Counted from the first letter of the stretch, positions 15,004 through 23,620 are shown. The stretch: 30,323 bases of DNA from an uncultured Clostridia bacterium (GCA_934249215.1 CAKQKN010000141.1:1-30323), one strand, 5' to 3'. Numbers and translations: made by a program. Notes: a model not told the origin generated them from the sequence alone.

Positions 15004-18000
15004 TCAGACGTTGAAAATTCTCGTAACGGTTTTCGACGTGATCGTCGTCTTGCCGTTGCCGATCGCGGTGACGCTGACGGACGCAACGGTTTTGCCGGAG
15101 TTATCGTTATAAGAAACGAACTGAGATTCGATGACGCCTGACTCCGTTCCGTCGGTATAAGTTATAACGATACGATATCTGCTTGCCGAACTTATCGCCT
15201 GCCAGTTAATCACGTTGTCCGTCGTTTTCTCGATCGTGCTTTCGGTGGGTGCCGAAAGGAGCGTGATCGTCTTTGCGTCCGAAGTTTTCGAATCGCAATA
15301 GAAAATGCCGTTGTCGTCGAACAGACCGCCGCGCGCCATTGCGGTAACGGTATATTTGCCCGCCACGTCCGTTTTTACGGAGCAAGTGCCTTCCGCGGAT
15401 TCGTAGTCTTCTTTCTTCGTGCCGCTGAACGCGTAGGAATAGCCGTTGTGATGAGCGATCGCGTCGTTTATGTTGACGACTATGCTTCCGTTTTCGGAAA
15501 CCTGTTCCTTATCGTATATCGCGGTTATGACCGGCGTTTCGAGCTGACTTACTTTTTGCGTAAGCGAAGTCGTGTCGGAGTCGATGATAAGGCTGTTCGC
15601 GTTACCGATCGCAACGACGGAAACGTTGTAAGAGTTGACTGTGTTCATTGCCGCGAGGAACTCGCCCGAAGTTATTTTGTAAGAGTGCATTCCGTCATGC
15701 GTGACGTGTTTAATCTCCTTGTCACCGATTCTGAACGAATATGCGGTGGCGTTCGCGACGCCGTTCCAGGTGTAGCCGTTTTTGTCGGAATTGATCGACA
15801 ATCCGACTTTTTCGAGCTTGGTAACGGTTATCGGATCGGACGGGTCGGAGTTGAAGAACTTCTTGCCGTCGCCTTTGCACGTTACGGTGTACGTGCAAGA
15901 ATTGGCTCTTCCCTCGACCTTGGAAAAATCAATGCCCGTTCTGTCGGAGTTCATCCAGAAACTGCCGTCCTGTTTATATACGTTGTACGATACCTTGCCG
16001 TTGTCGGACGACGAAACGTTGTCGGGGGCGTTCCAGCTGAGTTGCTGGTTCTTCACCGCGACGGTGCTGACGTCGATCGGTTTAAGTTTTATGAACGTGT
16101 ACGTCTGCGATTTATCGGACGTGACGTAGTATACGCCGCCTTCCTCATAATCGGCGTTGGCGGTGAGAACGACGGTCAGTCCGTTCGTCCCGTTTACTTG
16201 TGCCGTCTTTACGTTGACGTTGGAAAGTTTGTTGTCCGTGATACCCTCGGACGAGCCGTTGAAGTATACGGTGTATGAACTCGTGTGTTCGATCGGGCTG
16301 CACTTAAGGCTGCCTTCGTTGGTTTCGGTGTCGATCGTGACGTCGGTGGGCGCAAACAACTTATATACGTTCTTTTCCGTCGTATAGGGGGATGCGAGAA
16401 TTTCTTTCCCGTTGCCCTTCGCGCACACGCTCACTTTATGTCCCCCCGCGGTAAGTCCGTTGAGGTTGTACGAAGCATAAGTGCAGGGAATGTACGCCGA
16501 ATCCGTCCTGACGCTGTAACCGTTCGCGCTGTTGACCGAAGTCCAGACGAGCGAGCCGCCCTCGAAATAGAGATCGGACGGCGTGGGCAGAACGGTTATT
16601 TTGAACTGCGTTGCCGTTGAAGTGAGCGAGTCGAGTCTTACGTTGGAGCCGTTCTTGCCGCCGATGCTTCTTATCGAATACGAGATTTCGTAGCCCTGAT
16701 TTGCATAGTCGCCCGTAATTTTTCTTACGGAAAAAGAAGTCTGGTGCGTTTCGGTGACGAACGTGCTGTCTTCGTAAAGGTTATATTTCGTCGCCCCTTC
16801 GATTTTCTGGAATCTTGCGGTGAAGCCGGCGTTGAAGTCCTCGGCTTTGCTCTCGATCGGGTCTTTTACGATGAGCTTGGGCGCGTCAAGTCGCTGAACG
16901 TATATGGGGGAGGAATAAGCCGATTCGTAATGATCGGTTTCGGTCGTCGTCGCCTTTACGCGAAGCTCGTAGTTGCCGCTTTCTATGTAGTCGTAGTTGA
17001 AGCTCGGATCGCCCGTCGTCGTGTTATAAGTATCAATGCCGCCGTTCGGGGTTTTTACTTCGATTTTGTAGCCGCCGGCGAGCGGGGAGTTATCCCAGAA
17101 AAGCGATTTTTGCTTTTCGCTGTCAAGCGACAATTCGCTGTTCCATTGCAAAGTGGGGGCGATGAGAACGAAAACGTTCTGCGGATCGCACCAGGACGAG
17201 AAATAGTAGTCGCTTGCATCGGAAAGGGGCTTGATCTGTACGGAATGCGCTTTGCCCGCGTCGATCTCGAGTTCGCATTTGTCTTTGATCCGAATCGAAC
17301 CGTTCGAGCTTAAACGGATCTGATAGTGAGTGGCATATTCGACCGCGTCCCACTTAAGAACGCCGTCTTCCACTCTGATTCCCGTTACGTCGTCGAGTTT
17401 GATGCACTCGATCGGATCGCTGATCTGCGAAGAGAAAGTATCTTTTCCGTCGCCGACGCTCTGGATGGCGAGTTTGAATTTCTTGTCGTTCGTGAGATAT
17501 TCGCATTGGCTTCCGCGAAGGTCGCGTTTCTTTTCGGAGCCGTTCACGTAAAGGGTATAGGACGTGGCGAGTTCGGAACCCGACCAATAAACGGTTTCGC
17601 CGTCATAGCGCAGAGAAGTAGGCTCGCCGAGATAGGTTTTCGTCGTGGACGTTCCGTAAGTGGCGAACGTGTCGTCGCCTCCGACCGCTTTTACTCTTAT
17701 GGTGTTTCTCTGACCGTAAACAAAGTCTTTGAATATGTTGGACGCGCCGTTGGACTTTTCGCTTCCGTTAAGTTCGACGGTATAGCCGTTCGCTCCGTCG
17801 ACGTGATCCCAGCTCATCGTGCCGTTGACGTCGAAGTGCAGATCGCTTGCGTTGATCGTTTTAAGACGGGTGAAACTTCTTCCGACGGTGTCCGCCGAGC
17901 CGCCCGAGTTTTTCGAAGTGACGGTTACGGTAACTTCGTTGACCGACGTGGAAACCGCGGATGTGAATTTCGCCGAATAGACGGTGGTGCTCGTTCCGTT

Positions 18001-18201
18001 GAACGTTACGTCATACGCCGTCGCGTCCTTTGCCGCTTGCCACGAAAGGACTTCGCCGTTATAAAGTATGGTAGACGCGTCGACGGGTGCGGGCGGCTTG
18101 ACTTTGTTCGCTCCGCCGTTGCATGCGGTAAAACATAATGCCGACGCCGAACAGAGTGCGATTAACGCGAGCGTTAAAAGCAATTTCTTTAAGTTTGTCA
18201 T
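15004..18201 (-). CDS. Large lipoprotein with about twelve Fn3-like repeats
   Basis: This 1065-residue exported protein has a lipoprotein signal peptide (KKLLLTLALIALCSASALCFTAC, lipidation at Cys27). The rest is an array of about twelve repeats of 80-95 residues. Each has a recurring pattern: a short strand after Pro, then xLxW (LSW, MSW, VYW, LKW), a conserved AxxYxVxxNG strand and a final turn, typical of fibronectin type III-like domains in surface proteins. There is no LPxTG anchor and no catalytic domain. It likely stands on the outer face of the membrane and binds or spaces something; the ligand is unknown. GAGGAG lies eleven bases before the ATG. It starts 51 bases after the upstream gene with no terminator between, so it is third in a lipoprotein operon. 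Confidence 0.75.
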   Translation of the reverse strand: MTNLKKLLLTLALIALCSASALCFTACNGGANKVKPPAPVDASTILYNGEVLSWQAAKDATAYDVTFNGTSTTVYSAKFTSAVSTSVNEVTVTVTSKNSGGSADTVGRSFTRLKTINASDLHFDVNGTMSWDHVDGANGYTVELNGSEKSNGASNIFKDFVYGQRNTIRVKAVGGDDTFATYGTSTTKTYLGEPTSLRYDGETVYWSGSELATSYTLYVNGSEKKRDLRGSQCEYLTNDKKFKLAIQSVGDGKDTFSSQISDPIECIKLDDVTGIRVEDGVLKWDAVEYATHYQIRLSSNGSIRIKDKCELEIDAGKAHSVQIKPLSDASDYYFSSWCDPQNVFVLIAPTLQWNSELSLDSEKQKSLFWDNSPLAGGYKIEVKTPNGGIDTYNTTTGDPSFNYDYIESGNYELRVKATTTETDHYESAYSSPIYVQRLDAPKLIVKDPIESKAEDFNAGFTARFQKIEGATKYNLYEDSTFVTETHQTSFSVRKITGDYANQGYEISYSIRSIGGKNGSNVRLDSLTSTATQFKITVLPTPSDLYFEGGSLVWTSVNSANGYSVRTDSAYIPCTYASYNLNGLTAGGHKVSVCAKGNGKEILASPYTTEKNVYKLFAPTDVTIDTETNEGSLKCSPIEHTSSYTVYFNGSSEGITDNKLSNVNVKTAQVNGTNGLTVVLTANADYEEGGVYYVTSDKSQTYTFIKLKPIDVSTVAVKNQQLSWNAPDNVSSSDNGKVSYNVYKQDGSFWMNSDRTGIDFSKVEGRANSCTYTVTCKGDGKKFFNSDPSDPITVTKLEKVGLSINSDKNGYTWNGVANATAYSFRIGDKEIKHVTHDGMHSYKITSGEFLAAMNTVNSYNVSVVAIGNANSLIIDSDTTSLTQKVSQLETPVITAIYDKEQVSENGSIVVNINDAIAHHNGYSYAFSGTKKEDYESAEGTCSVKTDVAGKYTVTAMARGGLFDDNGIFYCDSKTSDAKTITLLSAPTESTIEKTTDNVINWQAISSASRYRIVITYTDGTESGVIESQFVSYNDNSGKTVASVSVTAIGNGKTTITSKTVTRIFNV

Positions 18202-18252
18202 TGTTCTGTTATCTCCTCTATTTGCTTTTTTTATTGTTGGTTTTGGTTGTTT

Positions 18253-20700
18253 TTATAAAAATTTTGCGTAAAGGGTGACGTTGCCGTCAACGCCGTAACC
18301 GTCGAGCATAGCGCCCGAATCGTCCGTCCACGCTTTTCCGTCCGCGTCCTGCCAGCGCAGGAAATATCCCGGGGGCGTGCGGAGTCTGACCTTTTCGCCG
18401 TATGCGATTTCGACCGTTTCGAACTCTTCTCCGTTAACGATAAGGGTTATCGTATACGTTTTCGGAGTGAATTTCGCGGTGTAGGTCGCGTTTGCCGTTA
18501 CCGTCGCCGCTTCGTCGAATCTGTTTCCGCTTTCGTCGAACCAGCCGTCGAAAGCGTATCCGACTTTGTTCGGCTCGGTCGGCGCGGCGGGAACTTCGCC
18601 GTAAGCAACCGTAATTTTCTGCTCGACGTTCGTTTCGCCGTCGTTATATGTGAAAGTGAGCGTAAATTCCTTTTTTCCGAACACGGCGAACAATCTTGCC
18701 GACGATGCGGGTTTGCATATCGTTCCGTTCGAATCGCTCACGAACTCGTAAGGTTCGTCCTTCGTCTGCGACCAGCCCTTGAAAACGTATTTGTCCTCTT
18801 TGGACTTCGGAACGGGGAGTTCGCCTTCGTAAAGGAATATTTCCTTATTCGCTGTCGGGGAACCGTCCGTGAAACTTCCGAAAGAGGGGCTTACGATGAG
18901 CGTGACCGATCTTTTGAATTCCGCGACGAAAGAGTAGTCTTTCGGGCTGAGTTCTTTTGCGCCGAATTCCGCGGATATGGTTGCGGAAATAACGACCGAA
19001 TCGGAACCGTCCGTTCTGTCGATCTCTTTCCAGCCGACGAACGTATAGCCGTCGGCGGGGGCATCGATTGCATTTTTCATTTCGTCCCATCCGGGAAGTT
19101 TCGTTCCGACGGTATAGTCAAAGACCGTATCTCTGAAATAGTTGCCCGCTTCGAACGAAGCTTTGTCGGCGTAAAGATAAATGCGATATTCGGTTACTTC
19201 GTTCCACTCGGCGTAAAGCGCGGTGTTTTCCGTTATCGGCATGCCGGAGTAAACGCCGCGGGTGAGTTCTTCGTCCGTACACCAGCGTACGAAAGTAAAT
19301 CTTCCGTAGTTTGCGGGGGTGGGGAGTTCGATCTGCTTTTCGATCTCGTCGCCGTAGCCGACCGTCATCGCCTGCGTTCCCTCGTCTTTTCCGTCGATTC
19401 CGTAAAGGGTCAGCGTGAGTTTTTTTGCATAGCGGCAATAAATCGTTCTGCTTTCGCGGATGCGTTCCGTGCCGTCGACGATCTTGTTTCCGTCCGCGTC
19501 ATACGCCCACCATCTGAAGAAAGCGTCGTCGGTATCTTTGCCCAGACCTTCCTGTTCTTTGAGCCTTTCGAGCGTTTCGTACGTAAATTCGTTATAGAGC
19601 GCGTCGAATTCGGAAGTTTCGCTTCCGGTATTTCCGTCCGTCGTCTTTATTATCGTGAGTTTAAATTGCTTTCTGTCGTACTTTGCGTAAATCGTAAGGC
19701 GCATTTCCGTGCCTGAAAGGTTATACGTGTAAGCGTGGAAAGCCTTCGTCGGGTCGAACGGAACTTCGACGGAGCCGTCTTTCGTGAAGAAGCCGACGAA
19801 TTCGTAGCCTACGATCTCGGGCGCGGAATAGGCGGGAACCGAACCGACGTTCACCGTGAAATATTCGTTCGAACGCCCTGCCGACGAATAGTCCACGGTT
19901 ACGTTTACGGGGTTGCCGTAGTCTTTTTCGTGCGCTTTCGCGATTATTTCCACGGTCGAGCCGTCGTAACGGTTGCTCCAGTATTTTTCGGGTACGGTAA
20001 TCTGAAGAGTTCCGATCGCTTCGTACTGACCTCTGTTGAACGTGAGTTCTTCGTTGTCGGAATCGAACGTCAAAGCCCTTTCGAAATAGTCGTAGAAAGA
20101 CCGTGCGACGAGTTCTTCGTTCAGTTCGTCGAGGCTTACGGTCTGCGCTACGTTATCCTTGAAGGTAATTTCGCTCGCTTCGATTCGCCGTTCGTAAACG
20201 TGCGCCGTTACCTCGTTGCCGGAGTCGTCCACGACCTTGATTCTTATCTTGACGAAGTAGCTGTCGATTTTCGTCGCGTTTCCTTTGTATTGGCAGTTGG
20301 AGAACGAGAAATAACACGTTTCGCACCCGTTGCACGTGCTGCCCGAGCAATCGTTGTCGCAGTCGGTAAAGCAGGTGCTGTTGCAACCGCCGCAGTCGAT
20401 CACGCCGTTCTTGCAGTCTTTTTCATAGCCGTAGCCGAAAGCGCAGTCGAGAACGTTGCAGCCCGACTTGCAACTGTATTCTTTGTCGCAAGAGTCGCAT
20501 GCGTCGGCGCACCCTTGCAGGCAATCTCGCTGATCTGAGCAAGAAATCGTGCATGCATCGGCGCATTTGTCGAAGCCACAGGCGCACATGCTTAAGGTGA
20601 AGCACCCGCCGAAAGCCATTGCGAACAATATCGTTGCGGCGCCGAGCAAAACGAGCCCCGTTTTTCTTCGGAAAAGAAGATATAATACTCTGTCTAACAT
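18253..20700 (-). CDS. Cysteine-rich lipoprotein with InlB B-type repeats (paralogue 1)
   Basis: The 815-residue protein starts MLDRVLYLLFRRKTGL, a basic N-region followed by a hydrophobic signal and AFGGC with lipidation at Cys33. Residues 33-136 contain 23 cysteines, many as CxxxC or CxxC. After a linker domain (about 140-290) come about six Listeria-Bacteroides (InlB B / Flg_new) repeats, each with a GYxFxGWxxxDG motif and a YTAKF/LYAEW end, to the last residue. A GTG at 20745, overlapping the upstream stop, opens the same frame 15 codons earlier. I prefer the ATG at 20700 because its N-terminus matches the paralogue next door. The ribosome site is weak (CGGGT). The protein should be membrane-anchored and extracytoplasmic; the cysteines could cross-link or bind metal. 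Function unknown. Confidence 0.75.
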   Translation of the reverse strand: MLDRVLYLLFRRKTGLVLLGAATILFAMAFGGCFTLSMCACGFDKCADACTISCSDQRDCLQGCADACDSCDKEYSCKSGCNVLDCAFGYGYEKDCKNGVIDCGGCNSTCFTDCDNDCSGSTCNGCETCYFSFSNCQYKGNATKIDSYFVKIRIKVVDDSGNEVTAHVYERRIEASEITFKDNVAQTVSLDELNEELVARSFYDYFERALTFDSDNEELTFNRGQYEAIGTLQITVPEKYWSNRYDGSTVEIIAKAHEKDYGNPVNVTVDYSSAGRSNEYFTVNVGSVPAYSAPEIVGYEFVGFFTKDGSVEVPFDPTKAFHAYTYNLSGTEMRLTIYAKYDRKQFKLTIIKTTDGNTGSETSEFDALYNEFTYETLERLKEQEGLGKDTDDAFFRWWAYDADGNKIVDGTERIRESRTIYCRYAKKLTLTLYGIDGKDEGTQAMTVGYGDEIEKQIELPTPANYGRFTFVRWCTDEELTRGVYSGMPITENTALYAEWNEVTEYRIYLYADKASFEAGNYFRDTVFDYTVGTKLPGWDEMKNAIDAPADGYTFVGWKEIDRTDGSDSVVISATISAEFGAKELSPKDYSFVAEFKRSVTLIVSPSFGSFTDGSPTANKEIFLYEGELPVPKSKEDKYVFKGWSQTKDEPYEFVSDSNGTICKPASSARLFAVFGKKEFTLTFTYNDGETNVEQKITVAYGEVPAAPTEPNKVGYAFDGWFDESGNRFDEAATVTANATYTAKFTPKTYTITLIVNGEEFETVEIAYGEKVRLRTPPGYFLRWQDADGKAWTDDSGAMLDGYGVDGNVTLYAKFL

Positions 20701-20741
20701 AAAGTTACCCGTTGTTTTGTGTTTAACCGTCGTTTTCCGCG

Positions 20742-23252
20742 TCACATCATAAACGCGTAAAGCGTAACGTCGCTTTCGAGATCATAGCCTTTCGTCATTT
20801 TTCCGTCCGATCCCGACCAGATATTTTCGGCTGCGTCCTGCCAGAATATGAACGTTTGTCCTTCTGCGGTCGGCACGCCGAGATCGGCTTTCTCGCCGTA
20901 TCTGACGGTTACTTGTCCGAAAGTCGTTTCGTTTCCGTCCGCGCCTTTGACGATAAGCGTAATCGTGAACGTTTTCGCCTCGTATTTTGCGGTGTAGGTC
21001 GCGTTTGTCGTGAGAGGTGCGGTCTTGTCGAACTCGTTGTCGCCGTCGTCGAACCAGCCGACGAAGTCGTGACCTTTGAGCGCGGGCGCGGTCGGAACGT
21101 CCGGCAGAGTTTCGCCGATCTTCCCGATTTTTTCCGCCGTTTTCGTTTCGCCGTTCTCCGTCCACTTGAACGTTATCGTGGCGGAACCCGTTTCCCACAC
21201 GGGAACGAGGTACGACGGGTCCACGGGCGCAGGCATTGCCGACGAGGGTTTGAACCGATCGATATGCCCTTTGTCGTCGGAAACGAGCGTGCCGTCGTCC
21301 GTTCTCCAGCCCTTGAATTTAAGGTTGTCCGTGCTTGTCGGGACGGGGAGATCGAACGGCTGTCCGTAATACGCCGAGTAGTCGGACGGGTTGCCGTTAA
21401 GGCTTTCCGTCGAAGAGTTGATGATAAGTCTTATTTTGTGCGTGAACGCGGCGACGAGATTGACGTCGGTGTCGTATGCTTCGGCTTCGAGGCTGTCCGT
21501 CGGTTCGGACAGAGTAATCCTTCCGTCCGTTTCGGTTGCGATCTGCCAACCCGCGAAAGCGTAAGTATAGCGGTCGGAGTCCTGCGGCAACACGCCCATC
21601 AGTTCGAGAGCCGAGGCGGTCGGCAGAGCCAGCCCGAGCTTTCGGTCGTAAGTTCCGCTGTAACTCGGGCTTTGCGCCTCGAGCGCGTCGAGCGTTGCGA
21701 AATATCTGACCGTGTAGGTCGTTTCTTCGCTCCACTTCGCGTAAAGATAGAAACTTTCGAAGCGTTCCGACGGATCGAACCGTTCGGTAAGTTCGGCGTT
21801 CGTGTACCAGCCGATAAATCTGAATCTGCCGTAGTCGTTGAGATCGTAAATCGGGTAGTCAAGCCCGCCGACGTATGCGCCGTAGGGGAAGCGGAGCGTT
21901 CTCGAGTCGCTTTCTTCGCCCTTGATGTTGTGAAGCGTTACCGTTATCGCCGTCGTCGCGTGGAAATACAGCGTTACGTTGCCCGTTATCTTATCGTTCG
22001 ACGGGCTGTATTCGTAAGGTATCCGTCCTTCCTTGTCGAGCGTCCAGATCGCCGAATAGAAGTCGGATTCGTTGAACTCGCTTCCGTAAGTCGTCTTAAA
22101 TTTTCCGAGCGATTCGTTCAGAGACTCGCCGTGTTTTACGGTCAGGCGGCAGGTTTTTATTTCTTCGCCGTTTACCGTCTTGACGCCCGCGAAGTCGTAA
22201 GAGTTGAGCGAGTATCTTAAGTCGTAGGTGAGGACGTAGCCGTTGTTTTGCGAGTTAAACTTGAGTGTGTAGCCCTGCGCTTGCTGAATCGAAGAGTTGT
22301 CGAAGTCGTACTTGTGGAAATTCTTCGACGAATCGAAAATAAATTTCTTTCCGTCTTTCGTTACGTAAGCGGAATTGCAGGTGTAGCCGACGATATCTTT
22401 GATTTCGATTTCGGGCAGGGGCTGACCGACTTTCGTGTAGTAGCGTTCTTCGGGAATGCCCGTGTTTTCGGGGTACTTCACAACAACGTCGACCGATTTT
22501 CCGTAATCGATTTCCTCGACCGCGACGATCGCATACATGTCGTAACGCCTCTGGTGATTGTCCGTCCAGTCGGGCGTGTTGATCGTTATCGTGCCGTTTG
22601 CAGACGAGTATTCGATCGTATATTCGAAAGGCGAATCGTCAAGGTCGTTATCTCCCGTCGCGCCTCTCAGGCTGGCGGCGGTGATTCCGACCACTTTATA
22701 GTAACTTTCAAGCGAAGTACTTCCGAAAATCTGATTTTTGATCTGTTGCGTGAGTTCGATCGTGAAAATGTTTTTCTTGGAAGCGGCTTGTTTTCTCGTA
22801 AGTTCCGCCGACCAGATTGTGAACGAATTGGTCCGGTATTCTTCCTGCAGATTCTGTCCTTGCGTGTCGCGCAGTCCGACCGTCAGGTCGAGACTGTATT
22901 CATATTCTCTTTCCTTACACCCGTTCGTACAATTGTCACAGCCGTCGTTGCATCCGTCGACGCAACCGTCGATACATCCGCCCGCGCAACCGTTTACGCA
23001 ATTATCGGCGCATTGATTGCAGGAATGGCATGCTCCGCAACTCTGATCGCACTTTTCGTTGCATGCGGCGATCGGCGCGCATATGCAACCCGGTTCCGCG
23101 CCGCATCCGCCGTTTTCGTCGCAATCGCATTTCAAAAGTCCGCAGTCGCAGGTGCAACCGCTCATCGTGAACGCAATCGCCGTGACGAGAACTGCCATCA
23201 GCGACAATCCCGTATTTTTTCTGAACAGAAAGTACAAAATTCTGTCAAGCAT
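20742..23252 (-). CDS. Cysteine-rich lipoprotein with InlB B-type repeats (paralogue 2)
   Basis: This 836-residue paralogue of the next gene begins MLDRILYFLFRKNTGL and has the lipobox TMSGC at Cys33, the same residue number as its relative. Residues 33-112 hold 22 cysteines, including seven at exact four-residue steps (81, 85, 89, 93, 97, 101, 105) with GCxDGC units. A beta-rich domain follows, then about six InlB B-type repeats such as GHDFVGWFDDGDNEFD and YGRFRFIGWYTNAEL. The end, VTLYAFMM, matches the VTLYAKFL end of paralogue 1. The start has GGGAG seven bases upstream. It is the first gene of a three-gene lipoprotein operon. Family function is not known; InlB B-type repeats occur in many surface proteins. 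The pair looks like a tandem duplication with later divergence. Confidence 0.75.
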   Translation of the reverse strand: MLDRILYFLFRKNTGLSLMAVLVTAIAFTMSGCTCDCGLLKCDCDENGGCGAEPGCICAPIAACNEKCDQSCGACHSCNQCADNCVNGCAGGCIDGCVDGCNDGCDNCTNGCKEREYEYSLDLTVGLRDTQGQNLQEEYRTNSFTIWSAELTRKQAASKKNIFTIELTQQIKNQIFGSTSLESYYKVVGITAASLRGATGDNDLDDSPFEYTIEYSSANGTITINTPDWTDNHQRRYDMYAIVAVEEIDYGKSVDVVVKYPENTGIPEERYYTKVGQPLPEIEIKDIVGYTCNSAYVTKDGKKFIFDSSKNFHKYDFDNSSIQQAQGYTLKFNSQNNGYVLTYDLRYSLNSYDFAGVKTVNGEEIKTCRLTVKHGESLNESLGKFKTTYGSEFNESDFYSAIWTLDKEGRIPYEYSPSNDKITGNVTLYFHATTAITVTLHNIKGEESDSRTLRFPYGAYVGGLDYPIYDLNDYGRFRFIGWYTNAELTERFDPSERFESFYLYAKWSEETTYTVRYFATLDALEAQSPSYSGTYDRKLGLALPTASALELMGVLPQDSDRYTYAFAGWQIATETDGRITLSEPTDSLEAEAYDTDVNLVAAFTHKIRLIINSSTESLNGNPSDYSAYYGQPFDLPVPTSTDNLKFKGWRTDDGTLVSDDKGHIDRFKPSSAMPAPVDPSYLVPVWETGSATITFKWTENGETKTAEKIGKIGETLPDVPTAPALKGHDFVGWFDDGDNEFDKTAPLTTNATYTAKYEAKTFTITLIVKGADGNETTFGQVTVRYGEKADLGVPTAEGQTFIFWQDAAENIWSGSDGKMTKGYDLESDVTLYAFMM
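22938..23012 (-). repeat. 12-bp DNA tandem repeat coding the CxxxC ladder
   Basis: On the plus strand six diverged 12-base units occur here, for example CCGTCGTTGCAT, CCGTCGACGCAA and CCGTCGATACAT. They encode the four-residue cysteine steps 81-105 of paralogue 2. The DNA periodicity suggests growth by slippage or unequal exchange. Confidence 0.65.
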
Positions 23253-23264
23253 TTCTTCTCCCTC

Positions 23265-23280
23265 GTCGGGGTGCCCCGAC
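23265..23280 (-). promoter_or_regulatory. Perfect hairpin abutting the ribosome site of the lipoprotein operon
   Basis: On the minus strand GTCGGGG-CA-CCCCGAC is a perfect inverted repeat that ends exactly where the GAGGGAG ribosome site begins (23264-23258). It would set the accessibility of the Shine-Dalgarno sequence. It could also be a passive leader structure. Confidence 0.4.
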
Positions 23281-23349
23281 TCCTTCCCGCGGCCGTTCGA
23301 GTGTGTTTTTTGACCGCTTGCGGTTTGTGTCCGATCCGATTTTTTAACA

Positions 23350-23365
23350 CCTATTATCGTAATAG
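23350..23365 (-). repeat. Copy 1 of a 16-bp inverted motif in the divergent region
   Basis: On the minus strand CTATTACGATAATAGG. It matches 15 of 16 bases of the motif on the opposite strand at 23500-23515 (CTAATACGATAATAGG). Each copy is itself nearly palindromic. This copy lies in the leader of the lipoprotein operon, about 100 bases before its start codon. Confidence 0.6.
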
Positions 23366-23452
23366 ATGGACGTTTTTTGATTTTCTTCGCGAAAAATAAA
23401 CGATTTCGCCAAAAAAAAGAGCAGATGGCGTGCGAATGTATATTAAATAATG

Positions 23453-23481
23453 TTGACTTCCTAGTTATATAAGAGTATAAT
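23453..23481 (+). promoter_or_regulatory. Consensus-like sigma-A promoter of a very short transcript
   Basis: TTGACT (23453-23458), 17 bases, TATAAT (23476-23481). Transcription should begin near 23488. An intrinsic terminator starts only six bases later, and no coding sequence lies between. Confidence 0.7.
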
Positions 23482-23487
23482 ATATAA

Positions 23488-23527
23488 GTATTTGGGCGCC
23501 TAATACGATAATAGGCGTCCTTTTTTT
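23488..23527 (+). ncRNA. Possible ~40-nt promoter-terminator RNA
   Basis: A consensus-like promoter (23453-23481) predicts an RNA that consists almost only of the terminator hairpin at 23494-23520 and its U run. It could be a tiny regulatory RNA, a decoy, or the terminated form of a leader that reads through into clpB. Expression is not demonstrated. Confidence 0.3.
23494..23527 (+). terminator. Intrinsic terminator upstream of the clpB promoter
   Basis: GGGCGCCTA pairs with TAGGCGTCC (one G-U, 9 bp) around a 9-base loop, followed by seven T. The hairpin contains copy 2 of the 16-bp motif (23500-23515). On the minus strand no U run follows, so it acts rightward only. Confidence 0.75.
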
Positions 23528-23563
23528 GTCGAAAAAAAGCAAAGATTTTTTTGCGTAAAACGC

Positions 23564-23592
23564 TTGACAAATCCAACCGACGGCTATATAAT
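23564..23592 (+). promoter_or_regulatory. Perfect consensus sigma-A promoter of clpB
   Basis: TTGACA (23564-23569), 17 bases, TATAAT (23587-23592). The transcription start falls near 23599, inside the CIRCE operator. The leader is about 115 bases. Confidence 0.85.
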
Positions 23593-23593
23593 A

Positions 23594-23620
23594 TTGGCAG
23601 TCTTACGGGGAGAGTGCTAA
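23594..23620 (+). promoter_or_regulatory. CIRCE operator (HrcA binding site) of clpB
   Basis: TTGGCAGTC-N9-GAGTGCTAA matches the CIRCE consensus TTAGCACTC-N9-GAGTGCTAA at 16 of 18 arm positions and overlaps the start of transcription. HrcA should repress clpB here and release it after heat or misfolding stress. A further right-arm-like word, GAGTGCTGA, lies at 23635-23643 without a matching left arm. Confidence 0.8.

Noticed and set aside
15448..16278. Long plus-strand open frames opposite the lipoprotein genes (also 16744-17313, 17326-18138, 19735-20538, 20856-22220, 22248-23399)
   Set aside because: They lack ribosome sites, have Arg/Val/Phe-rich shadow composition and no recognisable domains, while the minus strand encodes clear signal peptides and repeats.
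15004..18201. LPxTG-anchored surface adhesin
   Set aside because: No LPxTG motif, hydrophobic tail or basic C-terminus; the protein ends in a repeat and has a lipobox instead.
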